Assembly: GCA_964195715.1 (NCBI GenBank)
Contig: CAXMRU010000280.1
Coordinates: forward strand, 1 to 64,000
Length of the DNA stretch: 64,000 nucleotides
Direction: 5' to 3'
Origin: Benthicola sp964195715
Lineage (GTDB): Bacteria > Gemmatimonadota > Gemmatimonadetes > Palauibacterales > Palauibacteraceae
Of the stretch, positions 16,871 to 27,485 are shown piece after piece. A program made the position numbers and the translations under genes. Below the pieces are notes generated by a model, which was not told where the DNA came from, ran no database searches, and was given only the letters and a program-made list of their open reading frames with translations. Within the stretch, counting starts at the first letter, position 1, and every line of letters begins with the position of its first letter.

Positions 16871-18820
16871 ATGGGCAAAGTCATAGGAATCGACCTCGGA
16901 ACGACGAACTCGGTGGTCTCCGTCATGGAGGGTGGAGACCCGGTCGTCATCCCGAACGCCGAGGGCACTCGTACCACGCCATCCGTCGTCGCCTACACGA
17001 AGGACAATGAGCGGCTCGTGGGGCAGGTGGCGAAGCGCCAGGCAGTCACCAACCCGAGCAACACGATCTTTTCGATCAAGCGCTTCGTGGGCCGTAAGTG
17101 CTCGGAGGTGAAATCGGAGCGCAAGCTCGTGCCGTGGGAGATCGAGTGCGATGCGCAGGACCGGGTGCAGGTCAAGGTCCCGAACGCGGGCAAGACGTTC
17201 ACGCCGCCCGAGCTCTCGGCGATGATCCTCCAGAAGATGAAGCAGACGGCGGAGGACTACCTGGGCACCGATGTCACCCAAGCCGTCATCACGGTGCCTG
17301 CATATTTTAATGACGCGCAGCGCCAGGCCACGAAGGACGCGGGGAAGATCGCGGGACTTGAAGTCCTGCGGATCATCAACGAGCCCACGGCCGCAGCGCT
17401 GGCGTACGGCCTCGACAAGAAGTCCGAGGAGAAGATCGCCGTGTTCGACCTCGGTGGCGGCACGTACGACATCTCGGTCCTCGAGCTTGGGGACGGGGTG
17501 TTCGAGGTGAAGGCCACGAACGGCGACACGCACCTGGGAGGGGACGACTTCGACCAGCGCATCATCGACTGGCTCGTCACCGAGTTCAAGAAGGATCAGG
17601 GGATTGACCTGTCGCAGGACCCGATGGCCCTGCAGCGACTCAAGGAGGCGGCCGAGAAGGCGAAGTGCGAGCTGTCGAGCACGTTGCAGACGGACATCAA
17701 CCTTCCGTTCATCACCGCCGACCAGAGCGGTCCGAAGCACCTTAACGTGTCGCTCTCGCGGTCGAAGTTCGAGCAGATGGTTGACGACCTGATCGAGCGC
17801 ACCATGGAGCCGATGCGAAAGGCTCTGGCCGACGCCGGCCTCGAGCCATCGGAAATCGACGAGGTCATCCTGGTGGGAGGATCCACCCGGATTCCGAAGA
17901 TCCAGGACACGGTGCGCGACTTCTTCGGAAAGGAGCCACACAAGGGCGTAAACCCGGACGAGGTGGTGGGCATCGGGGCCGCGATTCAAGGCGGTGTGCT
18001 CGCCGGGGATGTCACGGACGTGCTGCTACTGGACGTGACGCCTCTATCGCTCGGGATCGAGACGCTGGGCGGAGTGATGACGACGCTGATCGGCCGGAAC
18101 ACGACGATCCCGACCAAGAAGAGCGAGATCTTCTCGACGGCCGAGGACAGCCAGCCGACGGTGGACATTCACGTCCTGCAGGGCGAACGACCGATGGCGC
18201 TGGACAACAAGACGATCGGTCGGTTTCAGTTGACGGGCATCCCGCCGGCGGCGCGCGGCGTGCCGCAGGTCGAGGTCGCGTTCGACATCGACGCCAATGG
18301 GATCCTGCACGTCAGCGCCAAGGATCGAGCAACGGCCAAGGAGCAGAAGATACGGATCGAGGCTTCATCCGGCCTTTCGGACTCCGAGATCGAGCAGATG
18401 ATGAACGACGCTGAAGCACATGCGTCGGAAGACAAGGACAGGCGAGAGAAGGCGGAGGCGCGAAACCGCCTCGACTCCCTGATCTACCAGACGGAGAAGA
18501 ACCTGGAGGACTGGAAGGACTCGGTGGACGAGGAAGGCAAGACGGACGTGGAGGCCAAGCTTGAGCGCGGCAGGCAGGCGCTCAAGCAGGACGATACGGC
18601 CGAGATCACAGCCGCCACGGAGGAGATCCAGCAGGCCGTCCAGGCCCTGGCGCAGCAGATCTATTCGAAGGCCGGGATGGGGGACCAGGCCGGGGCCGCG
18701 TCCGACTTCGAGCAGGCGGCCGATGCCGGCGAAGCGGGACAGGAGCAGGACGAAGCGGCCGGTGACGAAGACGTCGTAGAGGCCGACTACGAGATCGTAG
18801 ACGAGTCGGAGGAGAAGTAA
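16871..18820 (+). CDS. dnaK: Hsp70 chaperone DnaK
   Basis: 649 aa, normal length. ATPase domain starts with GIDLGTTNSVVSVMEGG; phosphate loops FDLGGGTYDISVLE and VGGSTRIPKIQ are intact. The substrate domain follows (LLLDVTPLSLGIETLGG), then the helical lid, and the C-terminus ends in the acidic tail EADYEIVDESEEK typical of DnaK. AGGAAAGGG precedes the ATG. dnaJ and grpE are not adjacent. A strong hairpin terminator follows. Confidence 0.98.
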   Translation: MGKVIGIDLGTTNSVVSVMEGGDPVVIPNAEGTRTTPSVVAYTKDNERLVGQVAKRQAVTNPSNTIFSIKRFVGRKCSEVKSERKLVPWEIECDAQDRVQVKVPNAGKTFTPPELSAMILQKMKQTAEDYLGTDVTQAVITVPAYFNDAQRQATKDAGKIAGLEVLRIINEPTAAALAYGLDKKSEEKIAVFDLGGGTYDISVLELGDGVFEVKATNGDTHLGGDDFDQRIIDWLVTEFKKDQGIDLSQDPMALQRLKEAAEKAKCELSSTLQTDINLPFITADQSGPKHLNVSLSRSKFEQMVDDLIERTMEPMRKALADAGLEPSEIDEVILVGGSTRIPKIQDTVRDFFGKEPHKGVNPDEVVGIGAAIQGGVLAGDVTDVLLLDVTPLSLGIETLGGVMTTLIGRNTTIPTKKSEIFSTAEDSQPTVDIHVLQGERPMALDNKTIGRFQLTGIPPAARGVPQVEVAFDIDANGILHVSAKDRATAKEQKIRIEASSGLSDSEIEQMMNDAEAHASEDKDRREKAEARNRLDSLIYQTEKNLEDWKDSVDEEGKTDVEAKLERGRQALKQDDTAEITAATEEIQQAVQALAQQIYSKAGMGDQAGAASDFEQAADAGEAGQEQDEAAGDEDVVEADYEIVDESEEK

Positions 18821-18847
18821 GTCCAAAACCTGGGCGAGGTTGGGAAG

Positions 18848-18880
18848 ACGGCGTCCCCGCAGCGGGGACGCCGTTCTTCA
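18848..18880 (+). terminator. terminator after dnaK
   Basis: A near-perfect 13-bp stem (18848-18860 with 18862-18874, ACGGCGTCCCCGC and its complement) lies 28 nt past the dnaK stop. TCTTCATCC follows; the T-tract is weak but the stem is very stable. Confidence 0.7.
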
Positions 18881-18967
18881 TCCCGGCGGATTGAGGGCAA
18901 CGCGCTGCCCGGCTCGTGCGTCTCAAGTTGGGCCACCGCCGGGAAGCGCCCGATGTCGGGTACGGGT

Positions 18968-18994
18968 GGAACCGGAGACGCCCCAGGGCGATAG
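18968..18994 (+). promoter_or_regulatory. candidate extracytoplasmic-function sigma promoter for the HtrA gene
   Basis: GGAACC (18968-18973), 15 nt, then CGATAG (18989-18994), about 75 nt before the HtrA start. GGAAC with a CGATA-like -10 at this spacing is the general pattern of ECF (sigma-E type) promoters, which often drive HtrA/DegP genes. Match by eye only. A small repeat CCCGATGTCGGG lies just upstream at 18949-18960. Confidence 0.35.
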
Positions 18995-19068
18995 TAAGGA
19001 GCATGCAAGCAGACAGCGGTCGGGTCGGTGACCCGCCGTCGCACGAAAGGAAAGGCGACAGAAAAACG

Positions 19069-20625
19069 ATGAACGATGCGTTGCGGACCAAACTGAACCT
19101 CCTTCTCACCGCCGTGGTCGCGTTCGCCGTAGGCCTCGGCCTTGCCGCACGGATGGACCTGACACCAGCGGGCCTGGCGCGGATAGCCGACAACCCGCCC
19201 CTCAACATACAGGTCGTGGAGCCCATGCCGGTGCAGGACGGTACCCTCCCACAGGCAGGCTTCTCAGAGATCGCCGAACGAGTCACCCCCGCCGTCGTCA
19301 CGATCTTCGTGGAGCGAACCATCCCCGAGCATGGCCGCGAAGGCGGAGGGCTCCCCCCGGCGTTCGAGGATTTCTTTCGGCAGCAGCAAGCTCCCCAGAG
19401 AGTCAGAGGCAGCGGATCCGGCTTCATCGTGAGCGAAGACGGGTACATCGTGACCAACAACCACGTCGTCGAAGGCGCCGATCAGATCAACATCCAGCTC
19501 AGCGACCGCCGGGAGTTCACTGCCCGGCTCGTGGGGCGGGACCCGACCACGGACGTGGCGCTGTTGAAGCTGGACGCGGATAACCTGACGCCGGTCACCC
19601 TCGGCTCGAGCGACGCCACACGGGTTGGCGAATGGGTCCTGGCGATCGGCAGTCCCGGCTTCCGGGGGGTCGGTGGACCGCTCCTGACCACGGTCACCGC
19701 CGGAATCGTGAGTGCCAAGGGGCGGAACATCAACATCATCGGACAGGAGTTCGAGAATCGGAACGAGGACAACCTCGCGATCGAGGACTTCATCCAGACC
19801 GATGCTGTGATCAATCCCGGCAACTCCGGCGGACCTCTCGTCAACATCCGCGGAGAGGTGATCGGCGTGAATTCGGCGATTGCCTCGAACACCGGATCAT
19901 ACCAGGGATACGGTTTCGCCGTGCCGATCGACCTGGTGCAGGAAGTGATCGACGACCTGGTCGAGTACGGCGAGGTCCGGCGAGCCCTGCTGGGCGTTTC
20001 GATCCAGGCCGTGGATGACACCGAGGCCCGGTACTACGAGCTCGACGAGGTCGCGGGGGCGAAGGTCATGGGCGTCAACGAGGGCATGGCAGCCGCCAGG
20101 GCCGGGATCCGCGTAGGCGACGTGATCGTGAAAGTCGGGGGCGAAAGAGTCGAGTCCGTGCCCGATCTGCAGCGGAAGATCAGGCGCCATGAGCCCGGCG
20201 AGACGGTGGCCGTCACCGTCGTGCGGCGGGATGACCTGAAGCGCGAGACCGTCGAGGTTCAACTGATGGACGCCGGCGATCTGAGCCAGCAGGCTGCACC
20301 CCAGCTGGTCGAGGCGGCAAGCTCCGACCGGCTGGGCATCGAGGTCGAGGACCTCACCCGTGAGATTCGAAGGGCACTCGACCTGCCACGCGGCATGGAA
20401 GGGGTGGTCATCGTGTCAGCGGATGAGTACGGCCCGTACGCACGTCGATCGCTCGGCAACCTCCGAGGCACGGTGATCACGTCGATCAACCGAGCGCCGA
20501 TCCGCGACGTGGCCGACTACCGCGAGGCCGTGGAAGCGGTGGAGCCGGGCGACGTGGTCGGTATCGACATCTTCAATCCGGAGTCGGGACAGCGGGTGCC
20601 TCTCACGGTAGCGATCCCGAAGTAG
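19069..20625 (+). CDS. HtrA/DegP-type periplasmic serine protease with two PDZ domains
   Basis: 518 aa from the ATG at 19069. N-terminal hydrophobic segment (residues 9-25) serves as signal or anchor. Trypsin-like domain with His in TNNHVVEG, Asp in TTDVALLKL and Ser in NPGNSGGPLV. It also has a long LA-type loop containing GRNINIIGQEFENRNEDN. Two C-terminal PDZ domains follow (about 300-400 and 420-515). Degrades or refolds misfolded envelope proteins. The frame is open 51 codons upstream, but that stretch has no signal and lies over the candidate promoter. Followed by a clear terminator. Confidence 0.93.
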   Translation: MNDALRTKLNLLLTAVVAFAVGLGLAARMDLTPAGLARIADNPPLNIQVVEPMPVQDGTLPQAGFSEIAERVTPAVVTIFVERTIPEHGREGGGLPPAFEDFFRQQQAPQRVRGSGSGFIVSEDGYIVTNNHVVEGADQINIQLSDRREFTARLVGRDPTTDVALLKLDADNLTPVTLGSSDATRVGEWVLAIGSPGFRGVGGPLLTTVTAGIVSAKGRNINIIGQEFENRNEDNLAIEDFIQTDAVINPGNSGGPLVNIRGEVIGVNSAIASNTGSYQGYGFAVPIDLVQEVIDDLVEYGEVRRALLGVSIQAVDDTEARYYELDEVAGAKVMGVNEGMAAARAGIRVGDVIVKVGGERVESVPDLQRKIRRHEPGETVAVTVVRRDDLKRETVEVQLMDAGDLSQQAAPQLVEAASSDRLGIEVEDLTREIRRALDLPRGMEGVVIVSADEYGPYARRSLGNLRGTVITSINRAPIRDVADYREAVEAVEPGDVVGIDIFNPESGQRVPLTVAIPK

Positions 20626-20666
20626 ACGAAAGAGCGGCCGTCATCCGGCCCGGGTGACGTCACGGA

Positions 20667-20703
20667 GCGGCGCTCTCTCGGCAGGGAGCGCCGCTTTCGC
20701 TTT
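20667..20703 (+). terminator. Rho-independent terminator after the HtrA gene
   Basis: Stem GCGGCGCTC (20667-20675) with GAGCGCCGC (20686-20694), 10-nt loop, followed by TTTCGCTTT. It lies 42 nt past the HtrA stop. A degenerate family-A repeat starts immediately after it. Confidence 0.8.
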
Positions 20704-20748
20704 AGCAGGTTGCAGCAGGTTGCTGAGATCCGCGGGCGGCGACGCGCG
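20703..20748 (+). repeat. degenerate family-A dispersed repeat with an internal 10-bp tandem copy
   Basis: Starts with AGCAGGTTGC repeated twice (20704-20723), then CTGAGATCCGCGGGCGGC and GACGCGCG. The rest aligns with the end of the element at 7705-7736 with several substitutions. It begins at a TA, like the other copies. Confidence 0.55.
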
Positions 20749-20780
20749 AACAGGGAGAGGTGCCGAACCCGCATCCACGA

Positions 20781-20810
20781 TTGGCCGGAATTCGGGGCAT
20801 GGGTTAGAAT
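20781..20810 (+). promoter_or_regulatory. promoter of the tRNA-Leu gene
   Basis: TTGGCC (20781-20786) and TAGAAT (20805-20810) with an 18-nt spacer. The predicted start of transcription lies about 27 nt before the mature tRNA. It matches the housekeeping sigma consensus well and no other unit starts here. Confidence 0.6.
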
Positions 20811-20843
20811 ATCAGGCCGCACAGGGCAGACATGGCGGCCGGC

Positions 20844-20927
20844 GCGAAAGTGGCGGAATCGGTAGACGCGCCAGCCTTAGGAGCTGGTGGCCCGAGGGCC
20901 GTGGGGGTTCGAGTCCCCCCTTTCGCA
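20844..20927 (+). tRNA. tRNA-Leu, anticodon UAG
   Basis: 84 nt. Acceptor arms GCGAAAG (20844-20850) and CTTTCGC (20920-20926) pair fully. D-arm GGCGGAATCGGTAGACGC, anticodon stem CCAGC/GCTGG with loop CTTAGGA gives anticodon TAG at 20878-20880. A long variable arm (GGCCCGAGGGCC) marks a class II tRNA, and the T-arm GGGGGTTCGAGTCCCCC is intact. The 3' CCA is not encoded; the genome reads A-TCC-A. Confidence 0.97.
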
Positions 20928-20934
20928 TCCAATG

Positions 20935-20961
20935 GAAGGCTGTTGAAGCACTACAGCCTTC
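20935..20961 (+). terminator. hairpin just downstream of tRNA-Leu
   Basis: GAAGGCTGT and ACAGCCTTC form a perfect 9-bp stem with a 9-nt loop, 7 nt past the tRNA. There is no T-run, so it may be a processing or repeat hairpin rather than a terminator. GGAAGGCTGTTGAAG also resembles 25816-25831. Confidence 0.4.
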
Positions 20962-21060
20962 TGGAAGGCACGAGAAACAGGGGATCGGGAACGCACACGT
21001 CATGCGGTCGTGATCGGCCGCCGGACGGACCAGCAGCTCGACGACAATGAGGATCAGTTG

Positions 21061-22341
21061 ATGTCGGCAGATACATCCATGGAAGAGACCGGAGACCGTC
21101 AGCTCGACGTCGCAGTCGAGGTGGGAGACGGATGGACCCGGCGCCTTACGATCACGATCCCGCCCGGGAGGGTGGGCCGCGCCCGGGCAGCCGAGCGGAA
21201 ACGGCTGGGAAAGCGTGTACGAATCAAGGGATTTCGCCGGGGGAAGATCCCGGTGGACGTCCTCGAGCAGCGATACGGCGATTTCCTCGATGAGCACGTG
21301 CGAAGCGTTCTCGTCGAGGAGGCGTACCGCGAGGCGGTCGACGAGACGGAACTGCGGCCCGCCGGGGCCGCTCAGATCACAAACGTCCAGTACGCGCCGG
21401 GAGAGCGACTCACCTTTCAGGCCGAGTTCGAGATCATGCCGTCCGTCACTCTCGATCGTGTCGGCGGATTCAAGGTCGAACGCGAGCTCGCGCCCGTCAC
21501 GGATGAAGAGGTGCAGCAGATTCTGGACGGGATCCGGTCCGAGCACGCGGCGTGGAACGCCGTGGAGCGCAACCCGGTTGACGGCGAACGTGTCTCCGTC
21601 GCCATCGAGCCTCTTCCGGACCCGGACTCCGAGCCCACTGGAGAGGCACGGCCGTATCAGTTCGTCCTGGGTTCCGGCGAGGCGCTCGAGAATGTTGAGA
21701 ATGCGATCAAGCGGCTGGCTCCGGGAGAAACTGGTTCGTTCGCCGTGGCGTTCTCGACGGAGGGCGAGGCCGAGGGGGCCGAGGAGACCCGGCAGCTTCA
21801 CATCCAGCTGGATAGCGTCGAGGAGCAGATGCTGCCGGAGCTCGACGACGCCCTCGCCGCCGCGGCCGGAGACTTCGAGAACGTGGCCGCTCTCGAGGAG
21901 GCGATCCGCACCGACCTCGCTCGGCACCACGAGGAAGAGGCTGAGGGTCGTGTCCGCGGCAAGTTGATGGAAGCCCTGATCGACGCCAATGCATTCGCGG
22001 TCCCACAGGCCCTGGTCGATCGCTACCTGGACGAGATGATCCAGGCCCCGGAGGGGGCTGATCCGGAAAAGGTCCGGGAGGCGCGCCAGGAGCTGGCGCC
22101 GCTTTCGGAGACGCGTATCAAGGAGCAACTGATCCTGGACCACCTGGCCAAGAGAGAGGGTTTCCAGGCGTCGGATGCGGACGTGCGGGAGGAAATCGAG
22201 CGGCTCGCCGAGAGCCGGGGAGTATCCACGGCGGAGCTCCGGCGCCGGTTGGCCCGCGAGGGCAGTCTGGAGGCCGTGGGCCGGAATCTTGCTGTAGAGA
22301 AGGTGTTCGAGTACCTGAAAAGGGAATCCGGGGTCGAGTGA
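21061..22341 (+). CDS. tig: trigger factor (ribosome-associated chaperone)
   Basis: 426 aa, normal length. The ribosome-binding loop is visible as GFRRGKIPVDVLEQRYG (family GFRxGKxP). The middle peptidyl-prolyl isomerase domain (about 160-240) is degenerate: VDGERVSVAIEP and ENVENAIKRLAPGE replace the usual FKBP pattern, so isomerase activity is doubtful. The C-terminal helical chaperone arm is intact. ATG at 21061 has GAGG 8 nt before it; an upstream GTG at 21010 is less likely. First gene of tig-clpP-clpX-engB. Confidence 0.95.
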   Translation: MSADTSMEETGDRQLDVAVEVGDGWTRRLTITIPPGRVGRARAAERKRLGKRVRIKGFRRGKIPVDVLEQRYGDFLDEHVRSVLVEEAYREAVDETELRPAGAAQITNVQYAPGERLTFQAEFEIMPSVTLDRVGGFKVERELAPVTDEEVQQILDGIRSEHAAWNAVERNPVDGERVSVAIEPLPDPDSEPTGEARPYQFVLGSGEALENVENAIKRLAPGETGSFAVAFSTEGEAEGAEETRQLHIQLDSVEEQMLPELDDALAAAAGDFENVAALEEAIRTDLARHHEEEAEGRVRGKLMEALIDANAFAVPQALVDRYLDEMIQAPEGADPEKVREARQELAPLSETRIKEQLILDHLAKREGFQASDADVREEIERLAESRGVSTAELRRRLAREGSLEAVGRNLAVEKVFEYLKRESGVE

Positions 22342-22418
22342 CATGGCACAGGAACCATGTCCCGCGGTCGGGTAGGATGAGCTGAGGACAACGATACAAG
22401 GCGATTTGAAGGGGGACA

Positions 22419-23108
22419 ATGCCAATATACGCACCTTACGTAATCGAGCGGTCGAGCCGCGGCGAGCGGAGCTACGACATCTTCTCCAGACTGTTGATGG
22501 ATCGCATCGTTTTTCTCGGCACGCCCATCAACGACGACGTCGCGAGCGTGGTCATCGCCCAACTTCTGTTCCTGCAGGCGGACAACCCGGAACGTGACAT
22601 CAACATCTATATCAACTGCCCGGGTGGCAGCGTCTACGACGGCCTGGCGATCTATGACACCATGCAGTATCTCAGCGCGCCCGTGTCCACTATCTGCATG
22701 GGGATGGCTGCGTCGATGGGGGCTTTCCTCCTGGCCGCCGGAACCCCCGGGAAGCGTTCTGCGCTGCCCAACTCGCGGATCATGATCCATCAGCCGTCGG
22801 GCGGCTCCCAGGGCACGGCCTCCGACATCGAGATTCAGGCGAAGGAGGTGCTGTTCGCACGCGAGCGGCTCAACGAGCTTCTCGCCAAGCACACCGGCCA
22901 GTCGATCGAGCAGATCGCAGAGGACGTGGACCGTGACAGGTACATGTCGCCCGCCGATGCAGTAGATTACGGTCTCATCGATCGGATCATCGAACCCGCG
23001 CCACTCAGTACAAAGAGCGGATCCGGGCCGGAAAAGGTGGAAGGAACGGGAGGAGAGGTGCAGGCGTTGCCAACGGAGGCCCATGAGGACGGGCCCCACG
23101 TGGACTGA
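22419..23108 (+). CDS. clpP: ATP-dependent Clp protease proteolytic subunit
   Basis: 229 aa, about 30 longer than typical, the extra being a polar C-terminal tail after residue 195. Catalytic triad: Ser99 in GMAASMGAF, His124 in RIMIHQPSGG, Asp173 in DRDRYMSP. NCPGGSVYDGLAIYD is the oxyanion-loop block. Forms the 14-mer that degrades proteins unfolded by ClpX, encoded 27 nt downstream. Strong AAGGGGG before the ATG. Little or no propeptide is visible. Confidence 0.97.
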   Translation: MPIYAPYVIERSSRGERSYDIFSRLLMDRIVFLGTPINDDVASVVIAQLLFLQADNPERDINIYINCPGGSVYDGLAIYDTMQYLSAPVSTICMGMAASMGAFLLAAGTPGKRSALPNSRIMIHQPSGGSQGTASDIEIQAKEVLFARERLNELLAKHTGQSIEQIAEDVDRDRYMSPADAVDYGLIDRIIEPAPLSTKSGSGPEKVEGTGGEVQALPTEAHEDGPHVD

Positions 23109-23135
23109 CCGAGAACGTCGTCAGGAGATTCGCGC

Positions 23136-24374
23136 ATGGCCGGTGACAAGCACTTACGCTGCTCGTTTTGCGGGAAGTCGAAGGACAGCGTCAAGAAGTT
23201 CATCTCGGGACCCAACGTCTACATCTGCAATGAGTGCATCTCGCTGTGCAACGAGATCCTCGCCGAGGAAGAAGACCGCGAAGCGACGGGTCAGATCGCT
23301 GAGGTCCTGACTCCAAGCGAAATCAAGGACGTACTGGACGAGTACGTGATCGGCCAGGAGTTGGCGAAGAAGACGCTGGCCGTGGCCGTGTACAATCACT
23401 ACAAGCGAATCAACAACCAGAACGTCGTCGACGACGTCGAGATCGACAAATCAAACATCCTTCTCCTCGGGCCAACCGGTGTCGGGAAGACGCTTCTGGC
23501 CCAGACGCTCGCCCGTCTGCTCCAGGTGCCGTTCACTATCGCCGATGCAACCACGCTGACCGAAGCCGGGTACGTGGGCGAGGACGTCGAGAACATCCTC
23601 GTCCGTCTGCTCCAGGCCGGCGATTACAACGTCGCCGAATGCGAACGCGGAATCGTCTACGTGGACGAGATCGACAAGATCGCCCGCAAGAGCGAGAACC
23701 CGTCGATCACGAGAGACGTCAGCGGCGAAGGGGTCCAGCAGGCGTTGCTCAAGATCCTGGAGGGGACGGTCGCTTCCGTACCGCCTCAGGGCGGGAGGAA
23801 GCACCCGCAGCAAGAGTACATTCAGATCGATACGCGGAACATCCTGTTCATTTGTGGCGGGGCGTTCGACGGTCTGGAGGAGATCATCCAGGACCGCCTC
23901 GGCAAGCGTCAGATCGGATTCGACGATGCCGAGGGGCGTGCGTTGTCCGATGATGACGAGCCCCTGCAACACGTCGAGCCAGAGGATCTTCTGCGCTACG
24001 GGCTGATTCCCGAGCTCGTGGGCCGACTGCCCGTCACAGTCACGCTGCACGACCTGGACGAGGACGCGTTCGTGGAGATTCTCACGCGGCCGAAGAACGC
24101 CCTGGTCAAGCAGTACACGAAGATGTTCGAGCTGGAGGGCGTCGGCTTGACCTTCGACCCGAAGTCGCTTCGCGCCACGGCGCAGAAGACGATGGAGCGC
24201 GGGACGGGCGCCCGTGGCTTACGGGCCGTCCTGGAGCGCGTGATGACCGATATCATGTTCGATCTTCCATCGCGCGAGGACGTGCGTGAGGTCGTGATCA
24301 CGGAGGAGACGATCACCGACGACAAGGAACCCCTCCTCATTCTGGAGCCGGAGCCCAAGCGCCGCGAGGCGTGA
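23136..24374 (+). CDS. clpX: ClpX unfoldase, ATPase subunit of ClpXP
   Basis: 412 aa. N-terminal zinc-binding domain with Cys9, 12, 31 and 34. AAA+ domain: P-loop GPTGVGKT, Walker B GIVYVDEIDKIARK, the pore loop GYVGED, and the sensor 2 segment RGTGARGLRAVLE. The IGF-type loop that docks on ClpP is present as RQIGFDD. AGGAG 8 nt before the ATG. Its stop overlaps the engB start as GTGA (24371-24374). Confidence 0.98.
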   Translation: MAGDKHLRCSFCGKSKDSVKKFISGPNVYICNECISLCNEILAEEEDREATGQIAEVLTPSEIKDVLDEYVIGQELAKKTLAVAVYNHYKRINNQNVVDDVEIDKSNILLLGPTGVGKTLLAQTLARLLQVPFTIADATTLTEAGYVGEDVENILVRLLQAGDYNVAECERGIVYVDEIDKIARKSENPSITRDVSGEGVQQALLKILEGTVASVPPQGGRKHPQQEYIQIDTRNILFICGGAFDGLEEIIQDRLGKRQIGFDDAEGRALSDDDEPLQHVEPEDLLRYGLIPELVGRLPVTVTLHDLDEDAFVEILTRPKNALVKQYTKMFELEGVGLTFDPKSLRATAQKTMERGTGARGLRAVLERVMTDIMFDLPSREDVREVVITEETITDDKEPLLILEPEPKRREA

Positions 24375-25018
24375 CGGGAGCCCCTTTGGCTAGCGCCCCG
24401 GCCGGAGAGGACACACCGCGCATCAAGCAGGTGGAGTTCGCCGGGGCTATCGGCCTCCCCGAGCAGTCGGCTCCGGGGGTTCTTCCACAGGTCGCAGTGG
24501 CGGGAAGGTCGAACTGCGGTAAGTCGCGCCTCATCAACGCCATCCTCGGACGGAAGAAGCTCGCCCGTGTGTCGCAGACGCCCGGCAAGACACGTGAGAT
24601 CAATTTCTACGAAGTCAACAGCGAGTTCTTCCTCGTAGATCTTCCCGGATACGGTTACGCGCGCGCTCCCGAGGAACTCCGCGATCGCTGGCCGACTTTG
24701 ATCGACGTTTTCCTGGCCGACAATCCGCTCCTGCGGGGGGTGGTCGTCCTTATGGACTCCAGACGCGGCGTGCTTCCCGCCGACCGTCGTCTGCTGACGT
24801 TCCTGGCGGAGCAGGGCACCCCGGTCCTTTACGTTTTGACGAAGATCGACAAGTTGAATCGCTCCGGGCAGAAGGCGGTCCTGCAGGCCGTGCGCCGTGA
24901 GCTGGAAGCGCCGGCCGACCAGGTCCTGGCGACCTCGGCCCGGACGAAGGAGGGCCTCGACTCTCTGGTGGAGAGCGTCTTTGCCCTCGTGAACTCGGAT
25001 CCAGTGGAGGCATCGTGA
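24371..25018 (+). CDS. engB: ribosome biogenesis GTPase EngB (YsxC/YihA)
   Basis: 215 aa, GTG start overlapping clpX. TRAFAC GTPase for 50S assembly. G1 is GRSNCGKS at 45-52, where the family usually has Val instead of Cys. G2 is TPGKTREINFY, G3 DLPGYGYA, G4 TKIDKLN, G5 ATSARTKEG. Placement after clpX matches Bacillus, where the orthologue also follows clp/lon genes. Translationally coupled at both ends. Confidence 0.95.
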   Translation: MTGAPLASAPAGEDTPRIKQVEFAGAIGLPEQSAPGVLPQVAVAGRSNCGKSRLINAILGRKKLARVSQTPGKTREINFYEVNSEFFLVDLPGYGYARAPEELRDRWPTLIDVFLADNPLLRGVVVLMDSRRGVLPADRRLLTFLAEQGTPVLYVLTKIDKLNRSGQKAVLQAVRRELEAPADQVLATSARTKEGLDSLVESVFALVNSDPVEAS

Positions 25019-25767
25019 CAAACGCATCTCCCGTTGGCGAAGGCTTCCTCGCACCGCGCAGTGTCGATCACCTGATGCGATTTCTCCGGCGCACCTCTGT
25101 CTGCTTAGCGGTTCTCTCGGGAGCCGCCTGCAGCGGTGCACCCGCCCCGGAATCGCCGATAGGAGCGAGCCCCGCAGTCGCACAGGACATCGGAGACGGG
25201 TGGCATGAGTCCCTGGAGATTCCCGGTGCGCGCCCCCTGCCTCCCACTGGGTATGGCACCCTGACGCAGGACAACATCACGATTCCCATCGAAGTGCCGG
25301 AGGGCAACCTGTTCATCAAGGTCACGCCGCTGACGGAATGGGTCATCCGGCTGACGGCCCCGGACACGTACTTGAGGCTCAACGGCTACAAGGTCGCGAG
25401 GGGCAAGGACATCCGGGACAGAGCGCGCCGACATGGAGAGCGTGGCTGGCCTCTGGTGCTGTTCGTATCCTACTACACGCGGGCCGTGGAGAGCACGTAC
25501 GAGCCTTACGACCTCCAGATCCGGGCTCAGAACATCGTGTTCCGCCCGTTCGACATCATCCCCGTGACTCCTGACTTCAATCGCGAGCGGCTCCGACAGC
25601 AGGAAAGCCAGATCGCGCTGTACCTCTTCGAGTCCGACATCGATCTCGACCTGCCCATGGTGGTGGAGTACAACCGCAGGCAGAGCACCCGGTGGTCGGG
25701 CATTCGGATCCTCCTGGACCGCGAACTCGTGAAGGTGAACACACGCGTCGTGCCGGAGACACCTTGA
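25015..25767 (+). CDS. putative lipoprotein or secreted protein, function unknown
   Basis: 250 aa from the GTG that overlaps engB as GTGA with GGAGG in front. An ATG at 25075 would place the signal peptide right at the N-terminus (MRFLRRTSVCLAVLSGAAC). The Cys after LSGAA is a possible lipid-modified Cys, but Gly at -3 is not ideal. The mature part is beta-rich with no cysteines and no domain I recognise. A Pro/Ala-rich linker follows the Cys. Convergent with the sigma-54 activator gene. Confidence 0.65.
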   Translation: MTNASPVGEGFLAPRSVDHLMRFLRRTSVCLAVLSGAACSGAPAPESPIGASPAVAQDIGDGWHESLEIPGARPLPPTGYGTLTQDNITIPIEVPEGNLFIKVTPLTEWVIRLTAPDTYLRLNGYKVARGKDIRDRARRHGERGWPLVLFVSYYTRAVESTYEPYDLQIRAQNIVFRPFDIIPVTPDFNRERLRQQESQIALYLFESDIDLDLPMVVEYNRRQSTRWSGIRILLDRELVKVNTRVVPETP

Positions 25768-25866
25768 AACCCCTCGGTGGACAGTCTCAGCCCGGAGTGA
25801 TCGCGGGTCGTTCCCGGAAGGCTGTTTGAGAAGTACAGGGAACCATTGTAATTGCTCGACATCCTT

Positions 25867-27471
<1,605 letters not shown>

Positions 27472-27485
27472 GGCTGCCTCCCCCT

